A DNA stretch of 64,000 nt, taken from assembly GCF_003173755.1 (NCBI RefSeq), contig NZ_CP029553.1:3992001-4056000 (forward strand), read 5' to 3'. Positions 39,196 to 48,085 of this stretch are shown one piece after another. A program made the position numbers and the translations under genes. Each line of letters opens with the position of its first letter. Positions within the stretch are counted from its first letter, which is position 1. The DNA comes from Methylobacterium terrae (GTDB lineage Bacteria > Pseudomonadota > Alphaproteobacteria > Rhizobiales > Beijerinckiaceae). The notes beneath the pieces were generated by a model that was not told the origin of the DNA, ran no database searches, and worked only from the letters and a program-made list of their open reading frames with translations.

Positions 39196-40425
39196 ATGTC
39201 CCTTAGTTCAGTGTTCCATGACCGGTCCGGGAGCGCCCAGGACCAGATCCTGTCGGTTCTCCGCGCGGTCCGCCGGCACCTGTCGATGGATGTCGGCTTC
39301 ATCTCGGAATTCGTGGCGGGCGATCGGGTCTTCCGCTTCTCGGACACCGAGACGACGCACAACCCGCTCGCGGTCGGGTCCCACGCGCCGCTCGAGCAGA
39401 GCTTCTGCTACTACGTGGCCAAGGGCCTGATGCCCGGGCTGATGCACGATGCCGCCGAGGATCCGGTCGCGGCGCAGATGCCGGTCACCCGCGACCTGCC
39501 GGTCGGGGCCCATCTGAGCGTGCCGCTGCGCCACGCGGACGGCGAGGCCTACGGGACGTTGTGCTGCTTCAGCTACACGCCGGATCGCAGCCTCACGACG
39601 CGCGACCTCGGCATCCTGCGCCTGTGCGCGGACGTCGTCGATTCGATCCTCTGGAAGGACCGCGACGCGGCCCGCGAGCAGGACGCGCGGCGCCGGCGCA
39701 TCGCCGACACGATCGCGACCGAGGCGGTCGAGATGGTGTTCCAGCCGATCTACCGCACGGCCGACGGACGCCTCGCCGCCTTCGAGGCCCTGGCGCGCTT
39801 CGCCCCGATCCCCGGCATGGGCCCGGATGCGTGGTTTGCCGAGGCGGCCGAGGTGGGCCTCGGGGAGGAACTCGAATTCCTCGCCCTGCGCAAGGCCTTG
39901 CGCGCCGCCCCTTCCCTGCCCGCCGGGGTCAAGCTGACGGTCAACCTGTCGCCGGCGGCGCTCGCCTCGCCGCGCCTCGCCGAGGCGCTGGCGGGGGCCG
40001 CCCTCGACCGGCTGGTGGTGGAGCTGACCGAGCACGCGGCGGTCGCCTCCTACGAGGCGCTGCGCGACGCGCTGGGGCCGTTCCGCGGCCGGGGCCTGTG
40101 CCTCGCCATCGACGATGTCGGGGCCGGCCACGCGACGCTCCGGCACGTGCTCGACCTCGCCCCCGAATTCATCAAGCTCGACATGAGCCTGATCCGGGAC
40201 ATCGACACGCATACCGGCCGCCGGGCCCTGACCGAGGCGCTGACGGGCTACGGCCGCCGCATCGGCTGCGAGATCGTCGCCGAGGGCGTGGAGACCGAGG
40301 CCGAGTACGCGGTGCTGCGGGGCATTGGGGTCACGCGCGTGCAGGGCTTCCTGACCGGCCGGCCGATGGCGCTCGCCGACGCGGCGGCCCTGCCCCCGTC
40401 GGAGCCGGCCGCCCTCGGGCGGTGA
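39196..40425 (+). CDS. GAF-EAL domain cyclic-di-GMP phosphodiesterase
   Basis: A 409-residue soluble protein. Residues 15-155 form a GAF sensor (FISEFVAGDRVFRF, then GAHLSVPLRHADGEAYGTLCCFSY). From about residue 170 there is an EAL domain: VFQPIYRTADG, AFEALARF with Glu197, VNLSPAAL, VVELTEHA, AIDDVGAGHATLRH (DDFG.G replaced by DDVGAG), FIKLDMSLIRDI and EGVETEAEYAVLRG, ending QGFLTGRP. The metal and catalytic residues are retained, so it is likely an active hydrolase of c-di-GMP. There is no GGDEF domain. A GAF ligand (such as a nucleotide or a gas-binding cofactor) could set its activity. Confidence 0.92.
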   Translation: MSLSSVFHDRSGSAQDQILSVLRAVRRHLSMDVGFISEFVAGDRVFRFSDTETTHNPLAVGSHAPLEQSFCYYVAKGLMPGLMHDAAEDPVAAQMPVTRDLPVGAHLSVPLRHADGEAYGTLCCFSYTPDRSLTTRDLGILRLCADVVDSILWKDRDAAREQDARRRRIADTIATEAVEMVFQPIYRTADGRLAAFEALARFAPIPGMGPDAWFAEAAEVGLGEELEFLALRKALRAAPSLPAGVKLTVNLSPAALASPRLAEALAGAALDRLVVELTEHAAVASYEALRDALGPFRGRGLCLAIDDVGAGHATLRHVLDLAPEFIKLDMSLIRDIDTHTGRRALTEALTGYGRRIGCEIVAEGVETEAEYAVLRGIGVTRVQGFLTGRPMALADAAALPPSEPAALGR

Positions 40426-40429
40426 CGGC

Positions 40430-42340
40430 CTAACCCAGCCCCCGCTCCCGCAGAGCCCCGCCGATCTCCTCGAGCACCGCCGGATCCTCGATCGTCGGCG
40501 GCACCGTCCAGGTCTCGCCGTCGGCGATCTTCTTCATCGTGCCGCGCAGGATCTTTCCCGAGCGGGTCTTCGGCAGCCGCCCGACCGTGAGCGCGATGCG
40601 GAAGGCCGCGACCGGGCCGATGCGCTCGCGCACCAAGGCCACCAGCTCGCGCTCGATGACGTCCGGCGCTTGCGCGGCGCCGGCCTTGAGCACCACGAAG
40701 CCGCAGGGCGCCTCGCCCTTCAGCGCGTCCCTGATGCCGATCACCGCGCATTCCGCCACGGCGGGGTGGGAGGCCAGCACCTCCTCCATGCCGCCGGTCG
40801 AGAGGCGGTGGCCGGCGACGTTGATGATGTCGTCGGTGCGGCCCATCACCGAGACGTAGCCGTCCTCGTCGAGGAAGCCGGCATCGGAGGTGTTGTAGTA
40901 GCCCGGATAGGTCGCGAGGTAGCTCTCGCGGAAGCGCGCGTCCTGCCGCCACAGGGTCGGAAGGGCGCCTGGGGGCAGGGGCAGCCTGATCGCGATCGTC
41001 CCCATGGTGTCGGCCGGCACCGGCCGGCCGGCCTCGTCCAGCACCTGCACGTCCCAGCCCGGCATCGCCACCGTCGGGCTGCCGTGCTTGACCGGCAGCG
41101 CGCCTAAGCCCACCGGGTTGGCGGCGATCGGCCAGCCGGTCTCGGTCTGCCACCAATGGTCGATGACCGGCACGCCCAGGGCCCGCTCGGCCCAGGCGAC
41201 GGTGTCGGGGTCGGCCCGCTCGCCGGCGAGGAACAGGGCGCGGAAGCGCGACAGGTCGTGGCCCGCCATCAGCCGCGCCTCCGGATCCTCCTTCTTCACC
41301 GCCCGCAGCGCGGTGGGCGCGGTGAAGAGCGCCACCGCCCCGGTCTCGGCGACGACGCGCCAGAACGCGCCGGCATCCGGCGTGCCGACCGGCTTGCCCT
41401 CGTAGAGCACCGTGGTGCAGCCGTGCAGGAGCGGGCCGTAGACGATGTAGGAATGCCCCACCACCCAGCCGACGTCGGAGGCGCACCAGTAGGTCTCGCC
41501 CGGGGCGACGCCGTAGAGGTTTTGCATTGACCAGGCGAGCGCCACGAGGTAGCCGCCGGTGTCGCGCACCACGCCCTTCGGCTTGCCGGTGGTGCCGGAG
41601 GTATAGAGCACGTAGAGCGGATCGGTGGCGGCGACCGGTACGCAAGGAGCGCTGCGGCCGGCCTCCCTGGCGGCGGCGACGGCTTGCGCCCAGTCGCGGT
41701 CGCGCCCCTCCGCCATCCCGGCGGGGGCCTGCGGCCGCTGCAGGATAAGGCAGGCCTCGGGCTTGTGCGCGGAGAGCCGGCAGGCCTCGTCGAGGAGCGG
41801 CTTGTAGGCGACGACCCGGGCCGGCTCGACGCCGCAGGAGGCGGCGAGCACCACCTTGGGCTCGGCATCCTCGATGCGGGCGGCGAGCTCGCGGGCGGCG
41901 AAGCCCCCGAACACCACCGAGTGCACCGCGCCGATGCGGGCGCAGGCCAGCATGCCGAACAGGGCTTCCGGCACCATCGGCATGTAGAGCACGACCCGGT
42001 CGCCGCGCCCGACGCCGAGGTCCTGCAGCACCGCGGCGAGCGCCGCGACCTCGTCCAGGAGGTCGGCATAGGTGATCCGGCGCTTGGTGCCGGTGACCGG
42101 CGAATCGTACAGGATCGCCGCCTGGTCGCCCCGGCCGGCCGCGACGTGGCGGTCGACGGCGTTGTGGCAGGCATTGACCTCGGCGCCGGGAAACCAGCGG
42201 CCGTAGACCCCCTCCTCCGGCGCGAAGACGCGGGAGGCCGGCGTCACCCAGTCGATCGCCTTCGCGGCCTCGCCCCAGAACGCCTCCGGGTCGCGCTGCC
42301 AGGCGGCGTAGGTCTCCCGGTAGCGGCTCGTCTCCGGCAT
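40430..42340 (-). CDS. prpE: Propionate--CoA ligase
   Basis: A 636-residue adenylate-forming enzyme of the Acs/PrpE group. It has an N-terminal ACAS_N region (YRETYAAWQRDPEAFWGEAAKAIDW), ATP motif YTSGTTGKPKGVVRDTGG, YWCASDVGWVVGHSYIVYGPLL, WWQTETGWPIAAN and the C-terminal catalytic Lys in LPKTRSGKILRGTMKKIADGE. The spacing and the SDVGWVVGHSYI segment favour propionyl-CoA synthetase over acetyl-CoA synthetase, though both substrates are plausible. The Lys can be acetylated in relatives. It converges on the EAL gene with 4 bases between the stops. Confidence 0.9.
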   Translation of the reverse strand: MPETSRYRETYAAWQRDPEAFWGEAAKAIDWVTPASRVFAPEEGVYGRWFPGAEVNACHNAVDRHVAAGRGDQAAILYDSPVTGTKRRITYADLLDEVAALAAVLQDLGVGRGDRVVLYMPMVPEALFGMLACARIGAVHSVVFGGFAARELAARIEDAEPKVVLAASCGVEPARVVAYKPLLDEACRLSAHKPEACLILQRPQAPAGMAEGRDRDWAQAVAAAREAGRSAPCVPVAATDPLYVLYTSGTTGKPKGVVRDTGGYLVALAWSMQNLYGVAPGETYWCASDVGWVVGHSYIVYGPLLHGCTTVLYEGKPVGTPDAGAFWRVVAETGAVALFTAPTALRAVKKEDPEARLMAGHDLSRFRALFLAGERADPDTVAWAERALGVPVIDHWWQTETGWPIAANPVGLGALPVKHGSPTVAMPGWDVQVLDEAGRPVPADTMGTIAIRLPLPPGALPTLWRQDARFRESYLATYPGYYNTSDAGFLDEDGYVSVMGRTDDIINVAGHRLSTGGMEEVLASHPAVAECAVIGIRDALKGEAPCGFVVLKAGAAQAPDVIERELVALVRERIGPVAAFRIALTVGRLPKTRSGKILRGTMKKIADGETWTVPPTIEDPAVLEEIGGALRERGLG

Positions 42341-42364
42341 GGCGCTCCCCCGATGATCCGCCGG

Positions 42365-42710
42365 TCACCGGCGCTTCCACGGATTGTCCCGGACTCGGCG
42401 GCGGCGGGCAAGATGGCGCCACGCCATGCGGCGGACCGGTGCGCGCTCCGGCCCGCCCTCCGGTGCCTCCGCGCCGGGCTCGTTCGGGGCGGCAGGCGCC
42501 TGCCCGGGAGGCGGCGTGCCGTCGCGCGCGCCGTCCGTGAGATGCCGGAGGAACGGTGAGGAGCGCACGCCGCGGATCGCCCTTGTAGCGGGCGACGATC
42601 TCGACGGCGCCGGCCAGGAAGCCGATCAGACCGACCCCGATCGCGATCCGGTCGGACCACGGCGCCGACAACCATGCCGCGACCGCTCCGGCGCATTGTT
42701 CCCGGACCAC
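42365..42710 (-). pseudogene. Possible frameshifted small membrane protein
   Basis: In the 475-base gap upstream of prpE, two overlapping minus-strand frames both show coding-like third-position GC. The first (from GTG 42710) has one membrane helix (IAIGVGLIGFLAGAVEIVARYKGDPRR). Near 42575 the coding signal moves to another frame, which starts at GTG 42568 and ends at 42365 in a Pro/Arg-rich tail (RVRDNPWKRR). A one-base shift would make one protein of about 115 residues. Two separate small genes, or no gene, are also possible. Confidence 0.35.
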
Positions 42711-42815
42711 GAGACCCGTCCCCGCCCCCGACGCAGGGATAGTCTAGACTTGCCCGGGACCACGTCCACGAACTTCAAGTTGCGACCATGGTCGAGGACG
42801 GCGGCCCGGCCCGGA

Positions 42816-43133
42816 TCAGAGCGCCTTGCGCCCCAGGGTGGTGAGCGCGTAGGCCTTGTCGTCGTGCTTTGCGGTGGGTGTGAGAAGACCGGTCTCGACG
42901 CCGTTTTGCAAGGTCTTCGCCAGCGTGTCCATGGACAGGTCCGTCCGGTTGGCGAGATCGACGATCGTCGCGGGTTCACTGCGCCCGATGCTCTTTACCA
43001 CGGTCGAGAGGGCGTCGACGCGCGACCCGGCATAGCCCGGTCGCTCCGCCACGTGGCCGTAGCCCTGGCTCCCAGGCTCCTGCATGACCCTGAGGAACGA
43101 CCCGAAGAGATCGCCGGAAGATCTACCTGACAC
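42816..43133 (-). CDS. Winged-helix-like regulator (hypothetical)
   Basis: A 105-residue protein. GTG 43133 is chosen because a GGAGG site lies 8 bases upstream; the frame extends further left in the transcript but in low-complexity sequence. It starts MSGRSSGDLFGSFLRV, contains an HTH-like core (EPATIVDLANRTDLSMDTLAKTLQNGVETGLL) noted here by its helices ATIVDLANRTDL and DTLAKTLQNGV, and ends in a wing-like YALTTLGRKAL. This is the MarR/ArsR-type winged-helix order, though I cannot name the family. A palindrome GAACGTAGTTC (43171-43181) in the shared upstream region is a candidate operator. It is divergent from the acyl-CoA ligase gene and may control it. Confidence 0.6.
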   Translation of the reverse strand: MSGRSSGDLFGSFLRVMQEPGSQGYGHVAERPGYAGSRVDALSTVVKSIGRSEPATIVDLANRTDLSMDTLAKTLQNGVETGLLTPTAKHDDKAYALTTLGRKAL

Positions 43134-43329
43134 GATCGTTCCCTCCGCAGACCCGAGCACGCCGACACGAGAACGTAGTTCGCAGCAGCGCGGGCAGCAA
43201 GACGACGGGGGCCGCCGGCTGGGCGCCCTCCGTCTTTTTTCGCATCGGCGCCTCGGCGCGACGATGGGACAGCCGGGTCGGGAGCCGCTACGAGAGGATC
43301 CCGGAGGAGCCGCCAATGAGGGAGCCGCC

Positions 43330-44958
43330 ATGACCGCATCGATCTACGACCACGGCCTCGACCGGAACCCGGCCAACCACCAGCCGCTGACGCCGCTGAC
43401 CTTCCTGGAGCGGGCGGCGGCGGTGTTCCCGGACCACACGGCCGTGATCCACGGGAGCCTGCGGCGCAGCTACCGCGACCTCTACGCCCGTTGCCGGCGC
43501 CTCGCCTCGGCCTTGCGGGCCCGCGGCATCGGGCGGGGCGACACGGTGGCGGTGATGCTCGCCAACACCCCGGCGATGATCGAGTGCCACTACGGCGTGC
43601 CGATGGCCGGCGCGGTGCTCAACACCCTCAACACCCGGCTGGATGCCGGCATCATCGCCTTCTGCCTCGACCACGGCGAGGCCAAGGTGGTGATCACCGA
43701 CCGGGAATTCGCCCGCACCATGGGCCCGGCCCTTGCGCAGGCCGGGGTGACGCCGCTCGTCATCGACTACGACGACCCCGAATACGGCGGTCCGGGCGAG
43801 CGCCTCGGCGGCATCGAGTACGAAGAATTCCTGGCCGGGGGCGATCCGGCCCACCCTTGGGCGATGCCTGGCGACGAGTGGGACGCGATCACGCTCAACT
43901 ACACCTCGGGCACCACCGGCGACCCGAAGGGAGTGGTCTACCACCACCGCGGCGCCTCGCTGCTCGCCGTCGGCAACGTGGTGGCGGGCAATCTCGGCCG
44001 CCACCCGGTCTATCTCTGGACCCTGCCGATGTTCCACTGCAACGGCTGGTGCTTCCCCTGGACCCTGTCGGTCGTGGCCGGCACCCATGTCTGCCTGCGG
44101 CAGGTGCGGGCGGGTGCCATGTACGACGCGCTGGCCGATCACGGCGTGACCCACCTGTGCGGCGCGCCGATCGTGATGTCGCTCCTCATCAACGCGCCGG
44201 ACTCCGAGCGGCGCGCGCTGCCGCGGCGGGTCTCGTTCCTGACGGCGGCGGCGCCCCCGCCCGAGGCGGTGCTCGCCGGGATGGCGGAGGCCGGGTTCGA
44301 CGTCACCCACGTCTACGGCCTGACCGAGACCTACGGCCCGGCGGTGGTGAACGAGTGGCACGCCGACTGGGACGCCTTGAGCAAGGACGAGCAGGCCGCC
44401 CGCAAGGCGCGCCAGGGCGTGCGCTACCCGCCGCTCGAAGCCCTCGACGTGCTCGACCCCGAGACGATGGAGCCGGTGCCGGCGGACGGCGAGACGCTGG
44501 GCGAGGTGATGTTCCGCGGCAACGTGGTGATGCGCGGCTACCTGAAGAACCCCAAGGCGACCGAAGCCGCCTTCCGGGGCGGGTGGTTCCATTCCGGCGA
44601 TCTCGGGGTCAAGCACCCGGACGGCTACATCCAGCTGAAGGACCGCTCGAAGGACATCATCATCTCGGGCGGCGAGAACATCTCGTCGATCGAGGTCGAG
44701 GAGGCCCTGTTCAAGCATCCGGCGGTGGCCGCGGCCGCCGTGGTGGCCAAGCCCGACGAGAAGTGGGGCGAGACCCCGTGCGCCTTCGTCGAGCTGAAGG
44801 GCTCCGAGATGGTCTCGGCCGAGGAGCTGATCGGCTGGTGCCGCCAGTCGCTCGCGGGCTTCAAGGTGCCCAGGCACGTGGTCTTCACGGAGCTGCCGAA
44901 GACCTCGACCGGCAAGGTGCAGAAATTCGTGCTGCGGGAGATGGCCAAGGCGCTCTGA
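43330..44958 (+). CDS. Acyl-CoA synthetase (FadD/DmdB-like AMP ligase)
   Basis: A 542-residue adenylate-forming enzyme from ATG 43330 with a GGGAG site upstream. Motifs: LTFLERAAAVFPDHTAVIHG, the ATP loop YTSGTTGDPKGVVYHHRGA, LPMFHCNGWCFPWTLSVVAGTHV, the adenylate site VYGLTETYGPAVVNEW, the hinge WFHSGDLGVKHPDGYIQLKDRSKDIIISGGEN and the catalytic Lys of LPKTSTGKVQKF. The FHCNGWC segment places it with medium-chain and methylmercaptopropionate-type (DmdB-like) CoA ligases. The chain length is unknown. It is divergent from a small winged-helix-like gene. Confidence 0.93.
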   Translation: MTASIYDHGLDRNPANHQPLTPLTFLERAAAVFPDHTAVIHGSLRRSYRDLYARCRRLASALRARGIGRGDTVAVMLANTPAMIECHYGVPMAGAVLNTLNTRLDAGIIAFCLDHGEAKVVITDREFARTMGPALAQAGVTPLVIDYDDPEYGGPGERLGGIEYEEFLAGGDPAHPWAMPGDEWDAITLNYTSGTTGDPKGVVYHHRGASLLAVGNVVAGNLGRHPVYLWTLPMFHCNGWCFPWTLSVVAGTHVCLRQVRAGAMYDALADHGVTHLCGAPIVMSLLINAPDSERRALPRRVSFLTAAAPPPEAVLAGMAEAGFDVTHVYGLTETYGPAVVNEWHADWDALSKDEQAARKARQGVRYPPLEALDVLDPETMEPVPADGETLGEVMFRGNVVMRGYLKNPKATEAAFRGGWFHSGDLGVKHPDGYIQLKDRSKDIIISGGENISSIEVEEALFKHPAVAAAAVVAKPDEKWGETPCAFVELKGSEMVSAEELIGWCRQSLAGFKVPRHVVFTELPKTSTGKVQKFVLREMAKAL

Positions 44959-45224
44959 GGAGGCGCCGTGAGGGGCGCCGTGCGAGGGCGATGCGATCGG
45001 CGCTCACCGATCCGACGCCCTCCCGCTCATCCGGGGGCCGCCAAGCCGGAGCCCGGGGGAGGCCGGAGGCACGGCCGGAACCGCAGGCAGACGAGAACGG
45101 GGCGGAACGCCGACCGCCTCGTCCTGGCGAACCTGAGTCCGGATCCCGGGCCCCGCGCCCGCGCCCGCGGAGTGACCCTGAGGATCTCAAAACTGTCGAG
45201 CAAGCGATCGGATCTGGAAAGAGC

Positions 45225-45422
45225 ATGACCGCGGCGCGCCGGCGGACATTCTCGGCCGGCAAGCCCTTGGCCGGCAAGCCCTTGGCCGGCAAGCCCTCGC
45301 CCGGCAAGGCCTCGAGCGATCCCATCGGGAGCAAGGCCACGACGGTGGGGCGCCGGTCGATCGTCAGGAGCCGCCGCGCCGAACGCTGGCGCGGCGGCAC
45401 ACGGGGCTATTTTCTGGGCTAG
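45225..45422 (+). CDS. Small basic repeat protein (uncertain)
   Basis: A possible 65-residue protein starting MTAARRRTFSAGKPL after a GGAAAGAG stretch. It has four tandem five-residue units (AGKPL, AGKPL, AGKPS, PGKAS) encoded by a perfect 15-base repeat, then a basic tail (VRSRRAERWRGGTRGYFLG). The frame continues upstream into low-complexity Pro/Arg sequence. A small, basic, Lys/Pro-repeat protein could bind nucleic acid, as histone H1-like proteins do, but a non-coding repeat is equally possible. Confidence 0.35.
   Translation: MTAARRRTFSAGKPLAGKPLAGKPSPGKASSDPIGSKATTVGRRSIVRSRRAERWRGGTRGYFLG
45255..45314 (+). repeat. Four-copy 15-base tandem repeat
   Basis: Units of GCCGGCAAGCCCTTG: copies at 45255, 45270, 45285 and 45300, the last two diverged at one and two or three positions. 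The period keeps the reading frame of the small open frame from 45225. Copy number could vary by slippage. Confidence 0.8.
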
Positions 45423-45604
45423 TGCATCACGCGGGTGGACGTCGTCCGCAGGCGACTGATCTCATCCTTCAGGTGAAGCTTCCGCCGCTTGAGTTCGACA
45501 ACTCGCAAGTCGTCGGTGGAGAGGTGGGTGATTGCGTCCTGGATCTCACGCTCCAACGCTTCGTGCTTACGCTCAAGCTCGGTAAGATGCGTGTTCAGCG
45601 ACAT
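45419..45604 (-). CDS. DUF465 (YdcH family) protein
   Basis: A 61-residue coiled-coil protein from ATG 45604, with an AGGAGG site 10 bases upstream. It has the DUF465 pattern (LERKHEALEREIQDAITHLSTDD and LKRRKLHLKDEISRL). Such short helical hairpins occur in most alphaproteobacteria, often in multiple copies, with unknown function. It is divergent from a second DUF465 gene at 45878; the shared 273-base region presumably holds both promoters. Confidence 0.85.
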   Translation of the reverse strand: MSLNTHLTELERKHEALEREIQDAITHLSTDDLRVVELKRRKLHLKDEISRLRTTSTRVMH

Positions 45605-45877
45605 CAGCCAATGCCTCCTGTCATGTAGGTGACACACGCAGCCTGCCACAGCCCGCGGCCGATGTCGAAGGCATTTGTCGCTGCACCTGCGTCATGCGCC
45701 GCCGCTTCGGTCGTCCCGCGGTGCATGCCGGGGAGCGCGCGGGGAGGCCGAGAAGTGGCACTGCACAACCCCGCCGGCGCCCCCGCGACGCCCTTGCCGG
45801 AGGCCGGGGCCTGGTTCATGATTCGCCGTCTTTCCGGGAAGACCTCCAGGCGAAGACCTCCAGGATTTGGGGCGGCG

Positions 45878-46096
45878 ATGGCGTTCGAGTTGAGTGCGGA
45901 ATCCGAGGCGGAGTACGAGAGCGAGCTGGCGCGGCTCCGGGAGGAGCATCGCGACCTCGACGACGCGATCGAGGCCCTGTCCGGGGTGATGGCCGGCGAC
46001 CGCCTCCAGCTCCAGCGCCTCAAGAAGCGCAAGCTCTCGCTGCGCGACCGCATCAGCTTCCTGGAGGACCAGCTCACCCCGGACATCATCGCCTGA
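45878..46096 (+). CDS. DUF465 (YdcH family) protein, second copy
   Basis: A 72-residue coiled-coil protein from ATG 45878 (MAFELSAESEAEYESELARL), with the DUF465 core EHRDLDDAIEALSG and QLQRLKKRKLSLRDRISFLED. The frame is open upstream but not protein-like. A short direct repeat (GAAGACCTCCAGG at 45838 and 45853) lies just before it. It is a paralogue of the divergent DUF465 gene and leads into purE, an arrangement common in Methylobacterium-like genomes. Confidence 0.85.
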   Translation: MAFELSAESEAEYESELARLREEHRDLDDAIEALSGVMAGDRLQLQRLKKRKLSLRDRISFLEDQLTPDIIA

Positions 46097-46223
46097 AGGC
46101 GGGATCGGCCGGACGGCGGCGCTTGCGCGCTGCTTGCATGAATGCGAACCCGCCGCTACTGCGGCACGACCGGCTGCGGCCCGCTCGCGGCTTAGCAGCG
46201 CTTTCTAGAGGACGCGCTTGACG

Positions 46224-46721
46224 ATGGCGGCATCGCCCCCCGTCGCGGTGATCATGGGCAGCCAGTCGGACTGGGCCACGATGCGCCACGCCGCCGAGAC
46301 CCTCGACGCGCTCGGGATCCCTTACGAGGCCCGCATCGTCTCGGCCCACCGCACCCCGGACCGCCTGGTCGCCTTCGCCAAGGGCGCCAAGGCCGCAGGA
46401 TTCCGGGTGGTGATCGCCGGCGCCGGCGGCGCCGCCCACCTGCCCGGCATGGCGGCCGCGATGACGCCGCTGCCGGTCTTCGGCGTGCCGGTCGAATCGA
46501 AGGCGCTCTCGGGCCAGGACAGCCTGCTCTCGATCGTGCAGATGCCCGCCGGCATCCCGGTCGGCACGCTCGCCATCGGCCGGGCCGGCGCCGTGAACGC
46601 GGCTCTGCTCGCCGCCGCCGTGCTGGCGCTGACCGACGAGCCCCTGGCCGAACGGCTCGACGCCTGGCGCGCCCGCCAGAGCGCGGCGGTGGCCGAGCAT
46701 CCGGATACGAGCGCCCCGTGA
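46224..46721 (+). CDS. purE: 5-(carboxyamino)imidazole ribonucleotide mutase
   Basis: A 165-residue class I Pur[31 protein letters not shown] with the catalytic His, [58 protein letters not shown] (noted by [11 protein letters not shown] and [10 protein letters not shown]). ATG 46224 is used; TTG 46218 is possible and better spaced from GAGG. The enzyme isomerises N5-CAIR to CAIR in purine synthesis. Its stop overlaps purK's GTG by 4 bases, the standard coupled pair. Confidence 0.96.
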   Translation: MAASPPVAVIMGSQSDWATMRHAAETLDALGIPYEARIVSAHRTPDRLVAFAKGAKAAGFRVVIAGAGGAAHLPGMAAAMTPLPVFGVPVESKALSGQDSLLSIVQMPAGIPVGTLAIGRAGAVNAALLAAAVLALTDEPLAERLDAWRARQSAAVAEHPDTSAP

Positions 46722-47833
46722 GCAAGCCTGTCATCGCGCCCGGCGCGACCATCGGCATCATCGGCGGCGGCCAGCTCGGCCGCATGATCGCGGTCGCGGC
46801 GGCGCAGTACGGGCTCAAGGCCCACATCTACTGCCCCGACCCCGACAGCCCGGCCTTCGACGTGGCGGCCCGGCGCACGATCGCCGCCTACGACGACGCG
46901 GCGGCGCTCCAGGCCTTCGCCGACTCCGTCGACGTCGTGACGTACGAGTTCGAGAACATCCCGAGCGCCACCGCCGAGATCCTGGCGGCGCGCCGGCCGC
47001 TGCATCCGAGCGCCTCGGCGCTCGCCACCACGCAGGACCGGCTGACCGAGAAGAGCTTCGTCGCCGGCCTCGGCATCCCGGTGGCGCCGTTCCGGGCGGT
47101 GGACGACGCCGCGGGCCTGGCGCAGGCCGTGCGGGAGATCGGCCTGCCGGCGGTGCTGAAGACCCGGCGCTTCGGCTACGACGGCAAGGGCCAGGTGATG
47201 CTGCGCGAGGAGGAGTTCGGCGAGGCGGGCCTCGACCCCGCCGCCGTGATGGCCTCCCTGCACGACCAGCCCTGCATCCTGGAGGGGTTCGTCCCCTTCG
47301 AGGCAGAGGTCTCGGTGGTGGCCGCCCGCAACGCGCAAGGGCGCTTCTCGGCCTACAGCCCTTGCGCCAACGAGCACCGCCACCACATCCTCGCCCGCAC
47401 GGTGGTGCCGGCCCCCGGCATGGCGGAGGAGACCGCCGCCGAGGCGACGGCGATCGCCCGCACCATCGCGGACGCGCTCGGCTATGTCGGCGTGCTGGCG
47501 GTGGAGATGTTCCTGGTGCGCGGATCCGACGGCCGCGCGGGCGTCGTCGTCAACGAGATCGCGCCGCGGGTGCACAATTCCGGCCACTGGACGATCGAGG
47601 GGGCGCAGACCTCGCAATTCGCCCAGCACGTCCGGGCGATCTGCGGCTGGCCTCTGGGCGGCGCGGACCTGACCGGTACGGCGGTCGAGATGCTGAACCT
47701 GATCGGCGACCAGGCCGGCGACTGGGTCGGGATCCTCGCCGAGCCGGGCAGCCACCTCCACCTCTACGGCAAGGGCGAGGCCCGGCCCGGCCGTAAGATG
47801 GGCCACCTCACCCGGGTCGCGACCGGCGCCTGA
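46718..47833 (+). CDS. purK: 5-(carboxyamino)imidazole ribonucleotide synthase
   Basis: A 371-residue ATP-grasp enzyme starting at GTG 46718 within the purE stop. It has [62 protein letters not shown], and [30 protein letters not shown] noted by [12 protein letters not shown]. It uses ATP and bicarbonate to convert AIR to N5-CAIR, the substrate of PurE. Length fits the family. Confidence 0.96.
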   Translation: MSKPVIAPGATIGIIGGGQLGRMIAVAAAQYGLKAHIYCPDPDSPAFDVAARRTIAAYDDAAALQAFADSVDVVTYEFENIPSATAEILAARRPLHPSASALATTQDRLTEKSFVAGLGIPVAPFRAVDDAAGLAQAVREIGLPAVLKTRRFGYDGKGQVMLREEEFGEAGLDPAAVMASLHDQPCILEGFVPFEAEVSVVAARNAQGRFSAYSPCANEHRHHILARTVVPAPGMAEETAAEATAIARTIADALGYVGVLAVEMFLVRGSDGRAGVVVNEIAPRVHNSGHWTIEGAQTSQFAQHVRAICGWPLGGADLTGTAVEMLNLIGDQAGDWVGILAEPGSHLHLYGKGEARPGRKMGHLTRVATGA

Positions 47834-48085
47834 GCCCCCCTCGCGGTGCGGCCCTGCGGCCACACCCGGCGGCGCGCAGGCCCCTCCCCTGCCCTTGGGG
47901 CGCCGGCAGGCCACACCTTCGCCACATCGTCCCGCACAAGCGTCGGAGGCGCATCGCTTTAAGCCGGCGTTCACCCCGATCCGGAATGGTCGTCCGGCAC
48001 CGGGACCGCGGCTGGAGCGGGGGCGTGCGTGCGAATTGCGAAGGTGCGCGGCGCTGCAGGATGCGCCGCCCCTGGGGAGCGGGCG

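Noticed and set aside
37281..39206. 641-residue plus-strand frame from the OYE antisense to the EAL gene start
   Set aside because: Mostly antisense of the OYE gene, followed by non-coding-like sequence; overlaps the EAL start.
45255..45314. Short tandem repeats as a CRISPR array
   Set aside because: 15-base units are directly adjacent with no spacers, and there are no cas genes; it is a simple tandem repeat.
44885..45400. 171-residue minus-strand frame downstream of the acyl-CoA ligase
   Set aside because: Overlaps the ligase 3' end, is Arg/Ser-rich and shows the 15-base repeat in reverse without protein-like pattern.
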